Shown: in pieces, positions 1 to 9,100 of the stretch | Layout: every line of letters begins with the position of its first letter | Position numbering within the stretch: position 1 is the first letter of the stretch | Assembly (NCBI RefSeq): GCF_014649695.1 | Contig: NZ_BMTN01000028.1 | Coordinates: 1-64,000 of the forward strand | DNA length: 64,000 bases | Origin: Streptomyces kurssanovii | Lineage (GTDB): Bacteria; Actinomycetota; Actinomycetes; Streptomycetales; Streptomycetaceae | Reading direction: 5' to 3' | The notes under the pieces: generated by a model | The model's input: the letters and a program-made list of their open reading frames with translations, nothing else | What the model was told of the DNA's origin: nothing | The model's database searches: none | Position numbers and translations under genes: made by a program

Positions 1-61
1 AAAACTGGTGGGATCCCCGACCATGATCGGGGCTCGCGTACCAGCCTTCGCTTCCCATTAG

Positions 62-343
62 GCATACTCGTCGCGAGCCATCCGGGACCATCTGCGACCA
101 CGCGGGGTGCGGGCTGTGATCTCGCAGCCTGCCGACCAGATCGCCAACCGCAAACGCAAGGGCCGCGGCGGCGGGCGCCCGCCCGGATTCGACCGCGATG
201 CCTACAAGCAACGCAACACCGTCGAACGCTGGATTAACCGCCTCAAGCAATGGCGCGGCCTGGCCACCCGCTACGAGAAGACCGCCACCGTCTACCGTGC
301 CGGTCTCCTCATCGCGGGCATCTTCCTGTGGTCCGCCCGCTGA
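62..343 (+). pseudogene. IS5-family transposase, 3' remnant
   Basis: The reading frame gives about 93 residues of the C-terminal third of an IS5-type DDE transposase. AYSSRAIRDHLRPRG, a basic GRGGGRPPG segment, the block KQRNTVERWINRLKQWRG that holds the last catalytic glutamate, and a tail ending FLWSAR are all visible. A TAG at 59-61 lies in frame exactly where intact copies read a residue before AYSSRA, and similarity stops there. The first two thirds of the enzyme are absent, so the fragment is inactive. An N-terminal transposase scrap of the same broad type lies on the other strand near 61.5 kb. Confidence 0.75.
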
Positions 344-355
344 AGAACAGGCAAC

Positions 356-1558
356 TCACGACCGAAGGCACTCTCCCTGCGGATCGAAGCAGACGAGGCC
401 GTGCTCGCGGGCCAGTGCAGCGGCGTACTCGGATACTTCCTCGGCTTTGCCGTAGGACATGAGCAGGTACACGATCGGGCCCGATGCTTCGTCGATGACT
501 GGGGTCGACGCCCACACGACACTGTGGTCGACGTCGTCCGGGTATCGCGCAACGAGGGCTTCCACGTACGCCACGATGCGCGGCGCCGGAGGCACGGCGA
601 CATCGTCCGACTCCAGGTAACGCTCGTAGAGCTCGTCATAAGTCGAGCCCGCAGCACGGTTGTCGAACGGACGGTCGCCGTCCCACACCGCAAGGTCGTA
701 GCTCACAGGCGCATCGTCGCAGGCAACGCTTTCGCCGCCACCAGCAGGTCCTGCGATCTCTCTGCCAGTGATCCGTAAGAGAGCTCCTAGTTCGGCGATG
801 GCATCGCCGGACAGGTGATGGTGGTGGGCAAGTGCGTCAGCGACGCGGATGACCTGTGACCAGTGCTGGTCCAGGGACCGGTCTGCAAGGTCGTGCACGA
901 CTTGGTAGTCGACCTGTTTGTCGCCGTAGCCCACATGCGGGTTGAGGCGGAGGAACTGCTGCCGGTCTCCGTATGCGCCCACCTCGACGGCGACGGCTCG
1001 CTTCGGGGTCCACAGGCCGGCCTCGTGCAGCCATCGGTCGGCTGCGCGTTCTCCAGCTGCGGAGTGGATGGCGTAGGCGGTTCCGTCTGCGAGGTTGCAG
1101 CCGCTGGTGACACCGCGGTCCGAGGTCGCCGGGCCAGTGGTGATTTCCGCTTGGTGCAGGTGGCCCCCGCCGATCAGTACGGCGATGGCGTGGCCTGCTT
1201 CGTGGACGGCGCGTACGTAGGCGAGCTGTTCAGCAGGGAGGTCGTAGCAGTCGTCGCTGCTGCCCTGGGCGTCGGGGTCGTGGGCGCGGGTGGGGTAGGG
1301 CTGGCCGTTGATGTCGATGACGATGTGCCATGCGGTGGGGGCACCGGGCAGGGCGTAGTCAGGCCGACGGAGGCGACTTCGGCGGAGGTCGAAGTGTTCG
1401 ACACGACGGTGTTCCCCTTGTCTTAGAGAGGACGACGTGGGTGGGTCGTCCGTTGCGGGATGGGTCAGCTCCGCTGGGCCCCGTCGGCCCGGCTGCGGCA
1501 ATGCCTTGGAGCCGGGCGCGCTGATCCAGCGGGTGCTGCACGGCGTCGTGCATCGCAC
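356..1558 (-). CDS. HExxH metallopeptidase-like domain fused to a conserved actinobacterial C-terminal domain
   Basis: The middle of the protein has a VHEAGHAIAVL segment (about residues 116-126), the HExxH signature of M41/FtsH-like zinc peptidases. A second part begins near YDLAVWDGDRP (about residue 283) and ends GLVCFDPQ. From memory that part matches a common stand-alone Streptomyces protein of unknown function. The first 60-70 residues look unlike coding sequence, so the true start probably lies downstream, before WHIVIDINGQ, although no convincing start codon with a ribosome site was found there. The gene is divergent from the membrane-protein gene at 1765, with paired palindromes between them. 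Peptidase activity is inferred from the motif only. Confidence 0.7.
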   Translation of the reverse strand: MRCTTPCSTRWISAPGSKALPQPGRRGPAELTHPATDDPPTSSSLRQGEHRRVEHFDLRRSRLRRPDYALPGAPTAWHIVIDINGQPYPTRAHDPDAQGSSDDCYDLPAEQLAYVRAVHEAGHAIAVLIGGGHLHQAEITTGPATSDRGVTSGCNLADGTAYAIHSAAGERAADRWLHEAGLWTPKRAVAVEVGAYGDRQQFLRLNPHVGYGDKQVDYQVVHDLADRSLDQHWSQVIRVADALAHHHHLSGDAIAELGALLRITGREIAGPAGGGESVACDDAPVSYDLAVWDGDRPFDNRAAGSTYDELYERYLESDDVAVPPAPRIVAYVEALVARYPDDVDHSVVWASTPVIDEASGPIVYLLMSYGKAEEVSEYAAALAREHGLVCFDPQGECLRS

Positions 1559-1581
1559 ACAGAACCATCGCGCATACCCTC

Positions 1582-1606
1582 ATTATGCATAGTTTGATTA
1601 TGCATA
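1582..1606. promoter_or_regulatory. Paired ATTATGCATA repeats, probable operator
   Basis: ATTATGCATA occurs at 1582-1591 and again at 1597-1606, 15 bp centre to centre, and the second copy extends to the palindrome TTATGCATAA. The pair is an AT-rich patch between two divergently transcribed genes in otherwise GC-rich DNA. This is the usual arrangement for a dimeric regulator. No regulator gene lies immediately beside it. Confidence 0.5.
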
Positions 1607-1764
1607 ACAAGAGAATGCACGATGGTGCTACCCGAAGTGGCAAGAGGCATGAACAGAAGCGCTGCTCAGACAAGTGCAGGGCGTCCAGACAAGAGGGCTG
1701 GCCCGCCCTCAAGGTGGGCATGGTTCGAGCGACATACCGCCGCACCGCAGACCGAGGAGTGCCC

Positions 1765-2185
1765 GTGGGAGACACCCGGCACGGGATAGCCATCGAAGTC
1801 GCCCGACTGCAAGGCGACATCTCCGCAGCGCTCAGCAGACTCGAGGGCTTACCTGAACAAAATCCACGCTATGAAGCCGCGTTCAACGACGTCATTGCAG
1901 CATCGTCAACGCTGCTCGCCTACGAGACCGAGATCCCGGCAAAGCTCCAGGAACCCCACCGCAAGGCCAGCAAGAAGGTGATGCAGTGGGCTTCATGGGC
2001 CCACCTGGGAGGCGCCGGCCTCCTCGCGCTGGCACCGCTGACGGGCTGGATCAGCTGGTGGTGGCTCGTCGTGGCAGCCATCCAAGCGGCCGTGGGCTTC
2101 TTGGTCACTGGCTTGGACCCCAAGACTGGTGATCACTACAACCTGAGGTTCTCCGCCGGGGCGCTGACGCTAGTCACCATCCTGA
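1765..2185 (+). pseudogene. Membrane protein, 5' part, cut by IS insertion
   Basis: The start is taken at GTG 1765, five bases after GAGGAG. The protein has a helical N-terminal half (GIAIEVARLQGDISAALSRL) and then two hydrophobic segments (LGGAGLLALAPLTGWISWWW and LVVAAIQAAVGFLV). The frame runs into the IS at 2186. Joining base 2185 to 4104 restores a continuous frame (VTIL followed by IPLLIFNVLSGW), giving a protein of about 181 residues whose stop overlaps the ATG of the next gene at 4225. The family is not recognised. The reconstructed protein is small, with about three or four membrane segments. Confidence 0.75.
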
Positions 2186-2207
2186 GAGGGCATTCTGAAC
2201 CGGTATG
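2186..2207 (+). repeat. IS left inverted repeat
   Basis: 22-bp terminal repeat, identical on the opposite strand to 4079-4100. The host TGA duplication precedes it at 2183-2185. Confidence 0.9.
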
Positions 2208-2286
2208 ACGGTCTTGTTGTCGCCTGATCGTGTGGGTTTGGGCGGTTCGGGCCGGTCGCGCGGCTTGGTCCTGTTGGGCTGTCTGG

Positions 2287-3117
2287 GTGAGTGACCGCAA
2301 GCCCTACAAGAGCGACCTGTCCGATGAGCGATGGGCGTTGATCGAGCCGGTGATCTCTGCGCGGAAGGCCGACCACCCGTCACCGACGGGACATCAGGGC
2401 CGGTATGAGATAAGGGAGATCGTCAACGCGATCCTGTACCAGGGCAGGACGGGCCGCCAGTGGGACTACCTCCCGCACGACCTGCCGCCGAAGTCGGCCG
2501 TCTACTACTACTTCGCGGCCTGGCGCGACGACGGCACGGACGTGAAGATCAACGACCTGCTGCGCTGGCAGGTCCGCGAGAAGGCAGGGCGATCGGAGGA
2601 TCCGAGCCTGGTCGTGATCGACACTCAGAGTGTCCATGCGGCGGTGAACGTGCCCGCCACCACGACGGGGAAGGACGCGGCCAAGAAGGTGCCGGGCCGC
2701 AAGCGCGGGCTGGCGGTGGATGTCCTCGGCCTGGTCATCGCCGTGACCGTGCTGGCCGCCAGCGACCACGACAACGCGTTCGGCATCGCGCTGCTCGGCC
2801 AGGTTGCCCCCGTCGGTACCATCAAAAAGGCCTTGGTGGACCAGGGCTTCAAGAAGACCGTCGTCGAGCACGGCACCACGGTCGGCATCGACGTGGAGAT
2901 CGTCGAACGTAACCCAACGGACAAGGGCACCGGCTTCGTTCCGCAGGCCAAGAGGTGGGTTGTGGAGCAGACTCTCGGCATCCTCATGCTGTTTCGACGG
3001 CTCGTGCGGGACTACGAGAGCCGCCCGAAATCCTCGGAGTCCAGGGTGCGCTGGGCCATGATCGACGTGATAGCGCGCCGCCTCACCGGCCAGACCACGC
3101 CAACCTGGCGCGGGTGA
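2287..3117 (+). CDS. IS5-family DDE transposase
   Basis: Cuts and joins the element ends through an RNase H-fold DDE centre. The start is taken at GTG 2287 (SDRKPYKSDLSDERW), since the 19 residues before it are tryptophan-rich and unlike the family. Candidate catalytic residues are D in VVIDTQSVH, D in ALVDQGF and E in RWVVEQTLG, in the expected order. GRKRGLAVDVLGL is the usual block after the first aspartate. The length of 276 residues is normal and the gene looks intact, so the element may still be mobile. The passenger gene starts five bases downstream. Confidence 0.88.
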   Translation: MSDRKPYKSDLSDERWALIEPVISARKADHPSPTGHQGRYEIREIVNAILYQGRTGRQWDYLPHDLPPKSAVYYYFAAWRDDGTDVKINDLLRWQVREKAGRSEDPSLVVIDTQSVHAAVNVPATTTGKDAAKKVPGRKRGLAVDVLGLVIAVTVLAASDHDNAFGIALLGQVAPVGTIKKALVDQGFKKTVVEHGTTVGIDVEIVERNPTDKGTGFVPQAKRWVVEQTLGILMLFRRLVRDYESRPKSSESRVRWAMIDVIARRLTGQTTPTWRG

Positions 3118-3121
3118 CCGC

Positions 3122-3538
3122 ATGGACGACCAGGTAACACCGCTCCTGGAGCGGATCGACGCACGCGAACGCGAACTCGGCACCGCCGCGGAACAGCTCC
3201 GCACGCAGATCGACGAGCTCACCGCGCGCCTGCGTGAACTCGACGAGGAGATCGAGAACCTGGCGGTGACCCGCAAGACGCTCCTCGCCCTCCCGTCGGC
3301 GACCGCGGAGCCAGCCGAGGAGCGGCCCGTCCTGCCGGCCCACCCGGCCTACCAGCAGATCCTCGACGTCTTCGCCGACGCTGCCGGACCGATACGTGCC
3401 CGCGACCTGTGCCAGGCCCTGGACCTCTCACTCAAGCCGAAGAACATCGAGAGCACTCGGCACAAGCTCAAGCGCCTGGTCAGCCTGGGTGTCCTCGCCG
3501 AGACCGAACCGGGCCTGTCCATCCAGCGCCGCCCGTAG
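3122..3538 (+). CDS. Coiled-coil plus winged-helix protein, IS passenger
   Basis: 138 residues. Residues 1-55 form a heptad-rich coiled coil (LLERIDARERELGTAAEQL and what follows). Residues 80-138 look like a winged helix-turn-helix (YQQILDVFADAAGPIRARDL, then KPKNIESTRHKLKRLVSLG). It follows the transposase by five bases in the same direction and inside the inverted repeats, so it moves with the element and is probably co-translated. A role in regulating or assisting transposition is inferred from position only. Confidence 0.75.
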   Translation: MDDQVTPLLERIDARERELGTAAEQLRTQIDELTARLRELDEEIENLAVTRKTLLALPSATAEPAEERPVLPAHPAYQQILDVFADAAGPIRARDLCQALDLSLKPKNIESTRHKLKRLVSLGVLAETEPGLSIQRRP

Positions 3539-3592
3539 CAGCCCTCCGTTCCAGGCCACCGTCCGTCACAGCTGCCGCACTTGCCATCCGGC

Positions 3593-3952
3593 TCACGCTG
3601 CGATCGCTAGTGACCCGTCATGCGGAGCCCTGTCCAGCAGTTCGCCGAAGGTCAGCAGGTTGCTGATGGTCTCCAACTGAAAGAGCTGGACCGTGTCCGG
3701 GTCAACTTCAGATGTGAAGAGCGGGGCGGTGCACAGCTCGGCGATTGCTCGCCGGTATGCGCAATCCGACTCTTCACCAGCGGGTGATGCTGCCAGTCGG
3801 AACAGCGACTCCAGCACAGACTGGTCGACGCCCCACTCTGCATCCAATCCGAACGCGAGTATCGGCGCGCGCCACTGCCACAGGGCCAGGACGGCAGCCT
3901 GACGCTGATGGACGGGCCTCAGGTCCGCCAATCGCTCGATCCGCACCACGTT
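3593..3952 (-). CDS. Hypothetical protein inside the IS
   Basis: About 119 residues from GTG 3952 (or the adjacent GTG 3949), with an in-frame stop shortly upstream. Helical and acidic (ILAFGLDAEWGVDQSVLESL, AYRRAIAELCTAPLF, QLFQLETISNLLTFGELL). I do not recognise the family. It is convergent to the passenger gene and within the IS ends. It may be the remains of a larger captured host gene or a second passenger. Confidence 0.5.
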   Translation of the reverse strand, partial: NVVRIERLADLRPVHQRQAAVLALWQWRAPILAFGLDAEWGVDQSVLESLFRLAASPAGEESDCAYRRAIAELCTAPLFTSEVDPDTVQLFQLETISNLLTFGELLDRAPHDGSLAIAA

Positions 3953-4078
3953 CTCGAGTCAGCCCTTCTGATCCACCGGCCTCGCCCGCCCCCTTTACCT
4001 CGGGACACTGTAGAAGCCGCCGAAGGACCACGTGACCGCCAGGACGGTGTCTGACCCAAGCCAACTGCGGGAATCGGG

Positions 4079-4100
4079 CATACCGGTTCAGAATGCCCTC
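4079..4100 (-). repeat. IS right inverted repeat
   Basis: Perfect reverse complement of 2186-2207, followed by the second TGA copy at 4101-4103. Confidence 0.9.
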
Positions 4101-4103
4101 TGA

Positions 4104-4228
4104 TACCGCTCCTCATCTTCAACGTGCTGTCCGGCTGGTTCTGGATCGCGGCCGTCATCGGGTGGTTCGTCAGTTGCGCTGTCGTCGGCCCAGCAGACAA
4201 CATCGCTGGTAGCAGGGGGCGCACATGA
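4104..4228 (+). pseudogene. Membrane protein, 3' part, cut by IS insertion
   Basis: Continues the frame of the gene at 1765 after removal of the IS and one TGA copy. It encodes IPLLIFNVLSGWFWIAAVIG, a membrane helix, and a short tail. Its TGA stop (4226-4228) overlaps the ATG at 4225, so the two genes were translationally coupled before the insertion. Confidence 0.8.
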
Positions 4229-5205
4229 GCCTGGACACGGCATCGTACGACGGCCTCAACCGCAAGCTCAGCAGCGTGAAACGCGACCTGGAACACAGCC
4301 TGGACGAGGTGCGCTCCAAGCTGTCAGACATCGAGGACGCCGTTGAACAACTGGAGCCCGTCCCAAGGCGCCTCGACAGCCTGGAGTACGAGCTCCAGGA
4401 GGCCAAGCAAGAGCTCGAGCGGGTCGAGAGCGACCTGTACGACACCGTCTCCGAAGTGCAGAAAGACATGGCGCGGGCGTCCCGCAGGATCGCAGCCGTC
4501 GAACGGCGCCTGCGGGCGAGCGACGGCGCTTTCATCGTCGACCTAGACGCCGATCCCGGCGGTGAACTCCGCAAGCTCGCAGCCACCGCTCAGCAGGGAC
4601 TCACTGCCCAGCAACAGGTGCTGCCCCAGTGGGAACGCGCCAGCCTGGAGGCGCCCATCGGACAACTGTCACGCACCTTGGCGGAACGAGGTGAGCAGCG
4701 CCGTGCAGTCCTACAGGCCGCAGCTGTGCTAGCCAGCACGCCACCTGGGCACCCCAAGCGGAAAGCGGCCGAGCAGAACTTCCGCGCTGCTGCGCCCAAG
4801 GCTCAGCAGGCGGAGAGCCGACTCGAGCAGCTCAGGGCCAAGGTGGAGGAGAACCGCGCCGACCTTGTTCGTGACGACGCTGCGCGCACGAAGCACCATA
4901 AGGCGATCAGTTCTGGGCAGCGAGCCAGTGCCAAGTTGCGGATGGCTCTCCGCAGCCGGCTGTCCGAGGCCATAACCGGGTCAGATCTGCTGCCCGTCTG
5001 GTTCGTTACCGCCTTCGGCCCGCTTCCACCGGCCCGTAAACCGGACGAGTGGATCGAGGCGGCGACGGAGCTCCTGGCCTACAGGGTGACCTACCAAGTT
5101 GCGGACAAGGTGGTCCCGCTCGGGCCTGCCCCTTCCAGGGGAACGGCGCCGCGGCGGCATTCGTGGCACCAGGAGCTGACCAAAGAGCTCAAGCGCTGGG
5201 CGTAG
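4225..5205 (+). CDS. Long coiled-coil protein with relaxase-like C-terminal patch
   Basis: 326 residues. Residues 8-100 are an almost uninterrupted coiled coil (KLSSVKRDLEHSLDEVRSKL onward), and a second coil covers about 140-230. Near the C-terminus LLPVWFVTAFGPLPP followed by WIEAATELLAYRVTY resembles, from memory, a short segment common in actinobacterial MobF/TrwC-type relaxases. No catalytic relaxase motif is present. The ATG overlaps the stop of the IS-disrupted membrane-protein gene, so the pair was an operon and may form one membrane-linked complex. Insertion of the IS probably reduces its expression by uncoupling. Confidence 0.65.
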   Translation: MSLDTASYDGLNRKLSSVKRDLEHSLDEVRSKLSDIEDAVEQLEPVPRRLDSLEYELQEAKQELERVESDLYDTVSEVQKDMARASRRIAAVERRLRASDGAFIVDLDADPGGELRKLAATAQQGLTAQQQVLPQWERASLEAPIGQLSRTLAERGEQRRAVLQAAAVLASTPPGHPKRKAAEQNFRAAAPKAQQAESRLEQLRAKVEENRADLVRDDAARTKHHKAISSGQRASAKLRMALRSRLSEAITGSDLLPVWFVTAFGPLPPARKPDEWIEAATELLAYRVTYQVADKVVPLGPAPSRGTAPRRHSWHQELTKELKRWA

Positions 5206-5349
5206 AGCCGTGCGCGTCGAGCAGTCCTGCCGGTGCGCAGTACTGGCGTCGCTCGCTCCATCATCGACTGGCTTCTCGAGCTAAACCTGAAGAATCGACT
5301 CTGGCCGGTGATCTGTCGAACGTGACGTGCATCCGTGCTCAATCACGCG

Positions 5350-5381
5350 GCGGGGGCGGACACAGCACTGCCCGCCCCCGC
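5350..5381. terminator. GC-rich hairpin
   Basis: GCGGGGGCGG (5350-5359) pairs perfectly with CCGCCCCCGC (5372-5381) across a 12-base loop. It lies between the convergent gene ending at 5205 and the reverse-strand remnant ending at 5418, consistent with a bidirectional terminator. Confidence 0.6.
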
Positions 5382-5417
5382 TGCTGTGCCTCCAGGCTTC
5401 CATGCAGGGATCTCGAG

Positions 5418-5580
5418 TCAGTCCTCCCTCGGCATCCAGGCGCGGATCTCCAGGCCGACGATCGGCGTGCCGGGGGCTCGATGCGGCCAGTGTTGACCGA
5501 CCACTTCTGCACGGCAGCGGCGACATTGCCGTCAGCGGCGTCGACCATGACTCGCAGCTGTCGAAGCCCTCCTCGCCAGA
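5418..5580 (-). pseudogene. Small hypothetical protein, frameshifted
   Basis: On the reverse strand one frame reads VMVDAADGNVAAAVQKWSVN and then RIEPP, after which a second frame reads GTPIVGLEIRAWMPRED and stops at 5418-5420. The switch lies at a CCCCCGG run near 5470 and needs one added base. The upstream end is unclear. No function can be given. It is either a decayed gene or a homopolymer sequencing error. Confidence 0.5.
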
Positions 5581-5581
5581 G

Positions 5582-6144
5582 CCGAGGCCGCTGCGGTTGT
5601 CGGGGTAAACCCGCCCTCGTGCTCCTGGGGCTGGGCGACGTTGCGTGCTACATCACGATGCTCAGCCATCCTGGCGGGCCTCGTGCTCACTCCCTAACCG
5701 ACCGGCGAATCCCATCCTTCGCCTGTGCGCTGAAGCATCCCCATTGAAGGTTGAGGGCTATCTCGGCCTGAAGACGCTGGGCCCGGGTGAGTGATCTGTA
5801 TCACTGGTGCGGATGTCCGCTCCGGTGGCGCTCCGTGTGTGAAGCGAACCTGTGCAGTCCACTTGCCTTCCCGTGGCCGGCTCAGTCAACCACGAGGCCT
5901 ATGCGCGCAGTTGAGCGTCGGCAAGCTGGCGCAGAGGGAGCCCTGGCCATGGCATTCGACTGACCAGCGATTGCGCACGGTGACGGAGCGCTTGACCGGC
6001 TGTGTGGGTGCGACTTCGGTCATGTGGCCGTATTTCTCCAATTTGCCGATCACTGCTGATGCTGTCACCCGCAGAGGCCTGCTTGACGACCATCTCCTGC
6101 GGGACGTTTACTCGCGGAACTTTTGAAGATCTTGTGACTTTGGG
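5582..6144. other. No supported gene
   Basis: Open frames here lack coding character on both strands. The stretch is somewhat less GC-rich than its neighbours. Its right end presumably holds the promoter of the secreted LamG protein gene, but no clear promoter match was found. Confidence 0.5.
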
Positions 6145-9100
6145 GTGGGGACTGTGGGGTTGTGGCGCGGGTGGCCGGTAACAGGCCATAGACGCCGAGG
6201 CATGACGGTAGTGGTCTCCGTGACGCTGCTGTCAAGCATGGTGCTGCCAGTGAGTGCTGCCGCCGTTGCAGCCTCTGGGGCGGCCATGAAGCCGCCGGCG
6301 GAGGCGCAGGCTGTTACTGCCACGGCTTCCTCGCAGGCTGCCGCGTCGGGGGAGCCGGTTGAGGTGGTCTCCGAGCGCACGGCGTACTCGACCACGATGG
6401 CGAATCCGGATGGGACGTTCACGCTGACGCAAGCGGTAGCGCCACAGCGGGCCAAGGCCGCGGATGGTTCGTGGCGCGCGGTGGATGCGACGCTGGAGCG
6501 CCGCGCGGACGGCACGGTTGGTCCGAAGGCCGCAGTTGTCGATCTGAGTTTCTCCGGCGGTGGGGAGGGCGTCGACCTGGTTCGTCTGGGGGTCGGAGCG
6601 TCGTCGATGGCGCTGGATTGGCCGGGCACGCTGCCGGCTCCGGTCCTCGAGGGGGCAACAGCGACCTACCCTGAAGTCTTTGATGGGGTAGACCTGAAGT
6701 TGACGGCGACCGCTGAGGGCTACCGCGAGGTCCTGGTGGTGAAGTCCGCCGAGGCTGCGGCCAATCCCGCTCTCGAGCAGGTCCGGCTGGCCGTATCGGC
6801 GGAGAACCTGGAGATCGTGCCCGGGGCAGGCGGCGGCCTCCATGCGCTGGACGAGCACGGCAACCCGGTCTTCAAGGGATCGGCCGGCCAGATGTGGGAC
6901 TCCGCCGGCGACGAGACGACCGGAGGCGTACAGCCCCAACTGCTGCACGCTGCGGCTCCTTTCGAGTCTGAGCCGCTGGATGGCAACGAGCCCGCTGAGG
7001 ACCTGGCGCACCCGGGCGAGGGCGACAACAGTGCGATTCTCCCTGTCCAGGTCGAGAACGATGCGGTGACGGTCGAGCCGGACCTGTCGCTGCTCCGCGG
7101 ACAAGAGACCGTGTATCCGGTCTACATCGACCCGCCGGTGGGTCTGGGCGCCTCCGAACGAACCGTGATCTCGTCGGACGGTGACCGGTTCTGGGCCTTC
7201 GACGGTGAATACGGCGTCGGCAAGTGCGGCAGTGCGGACGGCTACTACTGCGGCGATGGTTATGTGAACCGCATGCTGTTCGAGTTCGCCCCGTCCAGGC
7301 TCTACGGCAAGTACGTCCTGGACGCCACCTTCCGCGCTTATGAGACGTGGTCGTTCAACTGCCAGCCGTACTGGGTCGATCTGGAGCGCACCGACAACAT
7401 CTCCGAGTCGACCCGCTGGCCCGGACCCACGCAGCTCGACCAAATGGGCGACCGGCTCGTGTCCGCCGGCCGCGGCGAACACTGTGACCCCGACCAGCCT
7501 GACTCATGGATCGAATTCAACGACAACCCGGACGAGGCGGACGAAAATCTCGCCTCGACCGTACGTGCGTTCGCGGACGGCAAGATGTCGCGGATGACGT
7601 TCATGCTGCGCGCCAAGGACGAGAGCGAGCCGCGGGCCTGGAAGCGGTTCGACGACAACGCGGAGCTGCAGGTCACCTACGTCCCCAGGCCGGGTACACC
7701 GACCGAGGTGGGTCTGATCCCCGGCGACGGCACCACCATCATGTGCAACAAGACCGAGTCCAGCCCACTGATCGTCACCCGCACCGATCCTCGCGTCCTG
7801 GCCCGCGTCCAGACACAGGTGCAGCCGAGCGCCGATGAGGAGAAGGGCAGCCTGCAGGCAGAGTTCGAAATCGAACGCAAGGACACCACCTGGGTCAAGG
7901 CGATGTCCGACTACCGGCCCCGCCCGGGCTGGGACACGGACGGCATGCTCGAGGGCATGCGCACACCGACGCTGTCCGAGGGGAAGCTGTACCGGTACAA
8001 GGCGCGTACGCAGTCGCACTGGGCGTACGACGGCAAGGCGGGGGACATGTTCTCGGCCTACTCGCCGTACTGCTACTTCACGATTGATTCGACCGCGCCG
8101 AAGGCTCCGCGGATCACCAGCAACGGTCCGTACAGTCTGTGCACGGCTAACCTGTGTGAGGCTGCTGGCGGGCCAGGGGTCATGGGAAGTTTCACGTTTC
8201 TTCCCAACACCTTGGACGGCGACATTACCGGCTACCGGTACCGCCTGCAGACCTGGTCCGCGCAACAGACCAGGGTGGTCGAGGTCGGTGAGCCGGCGGC
8301 CGGAGAGGCACGTGGCCAGTACACGGCCGACGACGTCGCACCCTCATTGGGCGGCACGCAGACCCTCATCGTCGAGGCACGTGACGTACGCAACCGCTGG
8401 GGTACTCCTGCTGAGTTCGTTTTCCGGGCGGACGATGGCGAGGCCGAGACCGGACGGTGGCGGTTCGACGACGCGGAACCTGGGTCCACCGTGAGGACTG
8501 CGCAGGACACGGCCACCGAAGGCACCGTTCGCCATCACGCCACCTTCTACACCGATGGGGCAGGCTGGTCGTCCCAGGGGCGACGCGGTGACACCGATGA
8601 GGCCCTGTGGCTGGACAGCTCCAACCCGGCCCTGCAGACCGGATACGCCGCTACCAGCTCCCCACCGATCAACACAGGCGGTTCCTTCACCGTATCCACC
8701 TGGGTCCATATGACCACCCTGCCCTCGAACGGGGTGGCGCTGTCTATGCCGGGAAGCCGGACGTCGGCGTTCGCGCTGTACTACTCGACTCACTACAAGG
8801 CGTGGGTCTTCAACCGCACGATGACCGACGGCGACACGCCCACGTACGCACGCTCCATCGCTTCGCAGCAGAGCCCGCCGCTGCGGGTGTGGACGCACCT
8901 GGCCGGCGTGTTCGACACACGGGGAGACGGCAACAAGGCCAACGACACGCTGCAGCTGTTCGTGAACGGCCGCCCACAGCAGAAGATCAATCTCTCACTT
9001 GTGGCACCGAACTACACCCCGTGGGCCGCGAACGGCGGCCTCCAGTTCGGCCGCGTGGTAACGGCCGGTACCGGTGGCGAGTACTTCCACGGACTGCTGG

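Larger units (their letters stand above)
2186..4100 (+). mobile_element. Complete 1,915-bp IS5-family element
   Basis: The ends are perfect 22-bp inverted repeats beginning GAGGGCATTCTGAACCGG (2186-2207 and 4079-4100). A TGA triplet flanks both sides (2183-2185 and 4101-4103), a 3-bp target duplication of the TNA type known for the IS1031 group of the IS5 family. The element carries a DDE transposase, a coiled-coil/winged-helix passenger gene in the same direction, and a short reverse-strand gene. It is longer than a typical IS5 element of about 0.85-1.3 kb because of the passengers. Confidence 0.85.

Noticed and set aside
2380-3276. 298-residue frame on the reverse strand
   Set aside because: Antisense to a convincing transposase inside an IS; composition is that of a shadow frame.
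5791-6126. 111-residue forward frame before the LamG gene
   Set aside because: No ribosome site, poor codon bias, no recognisable features.
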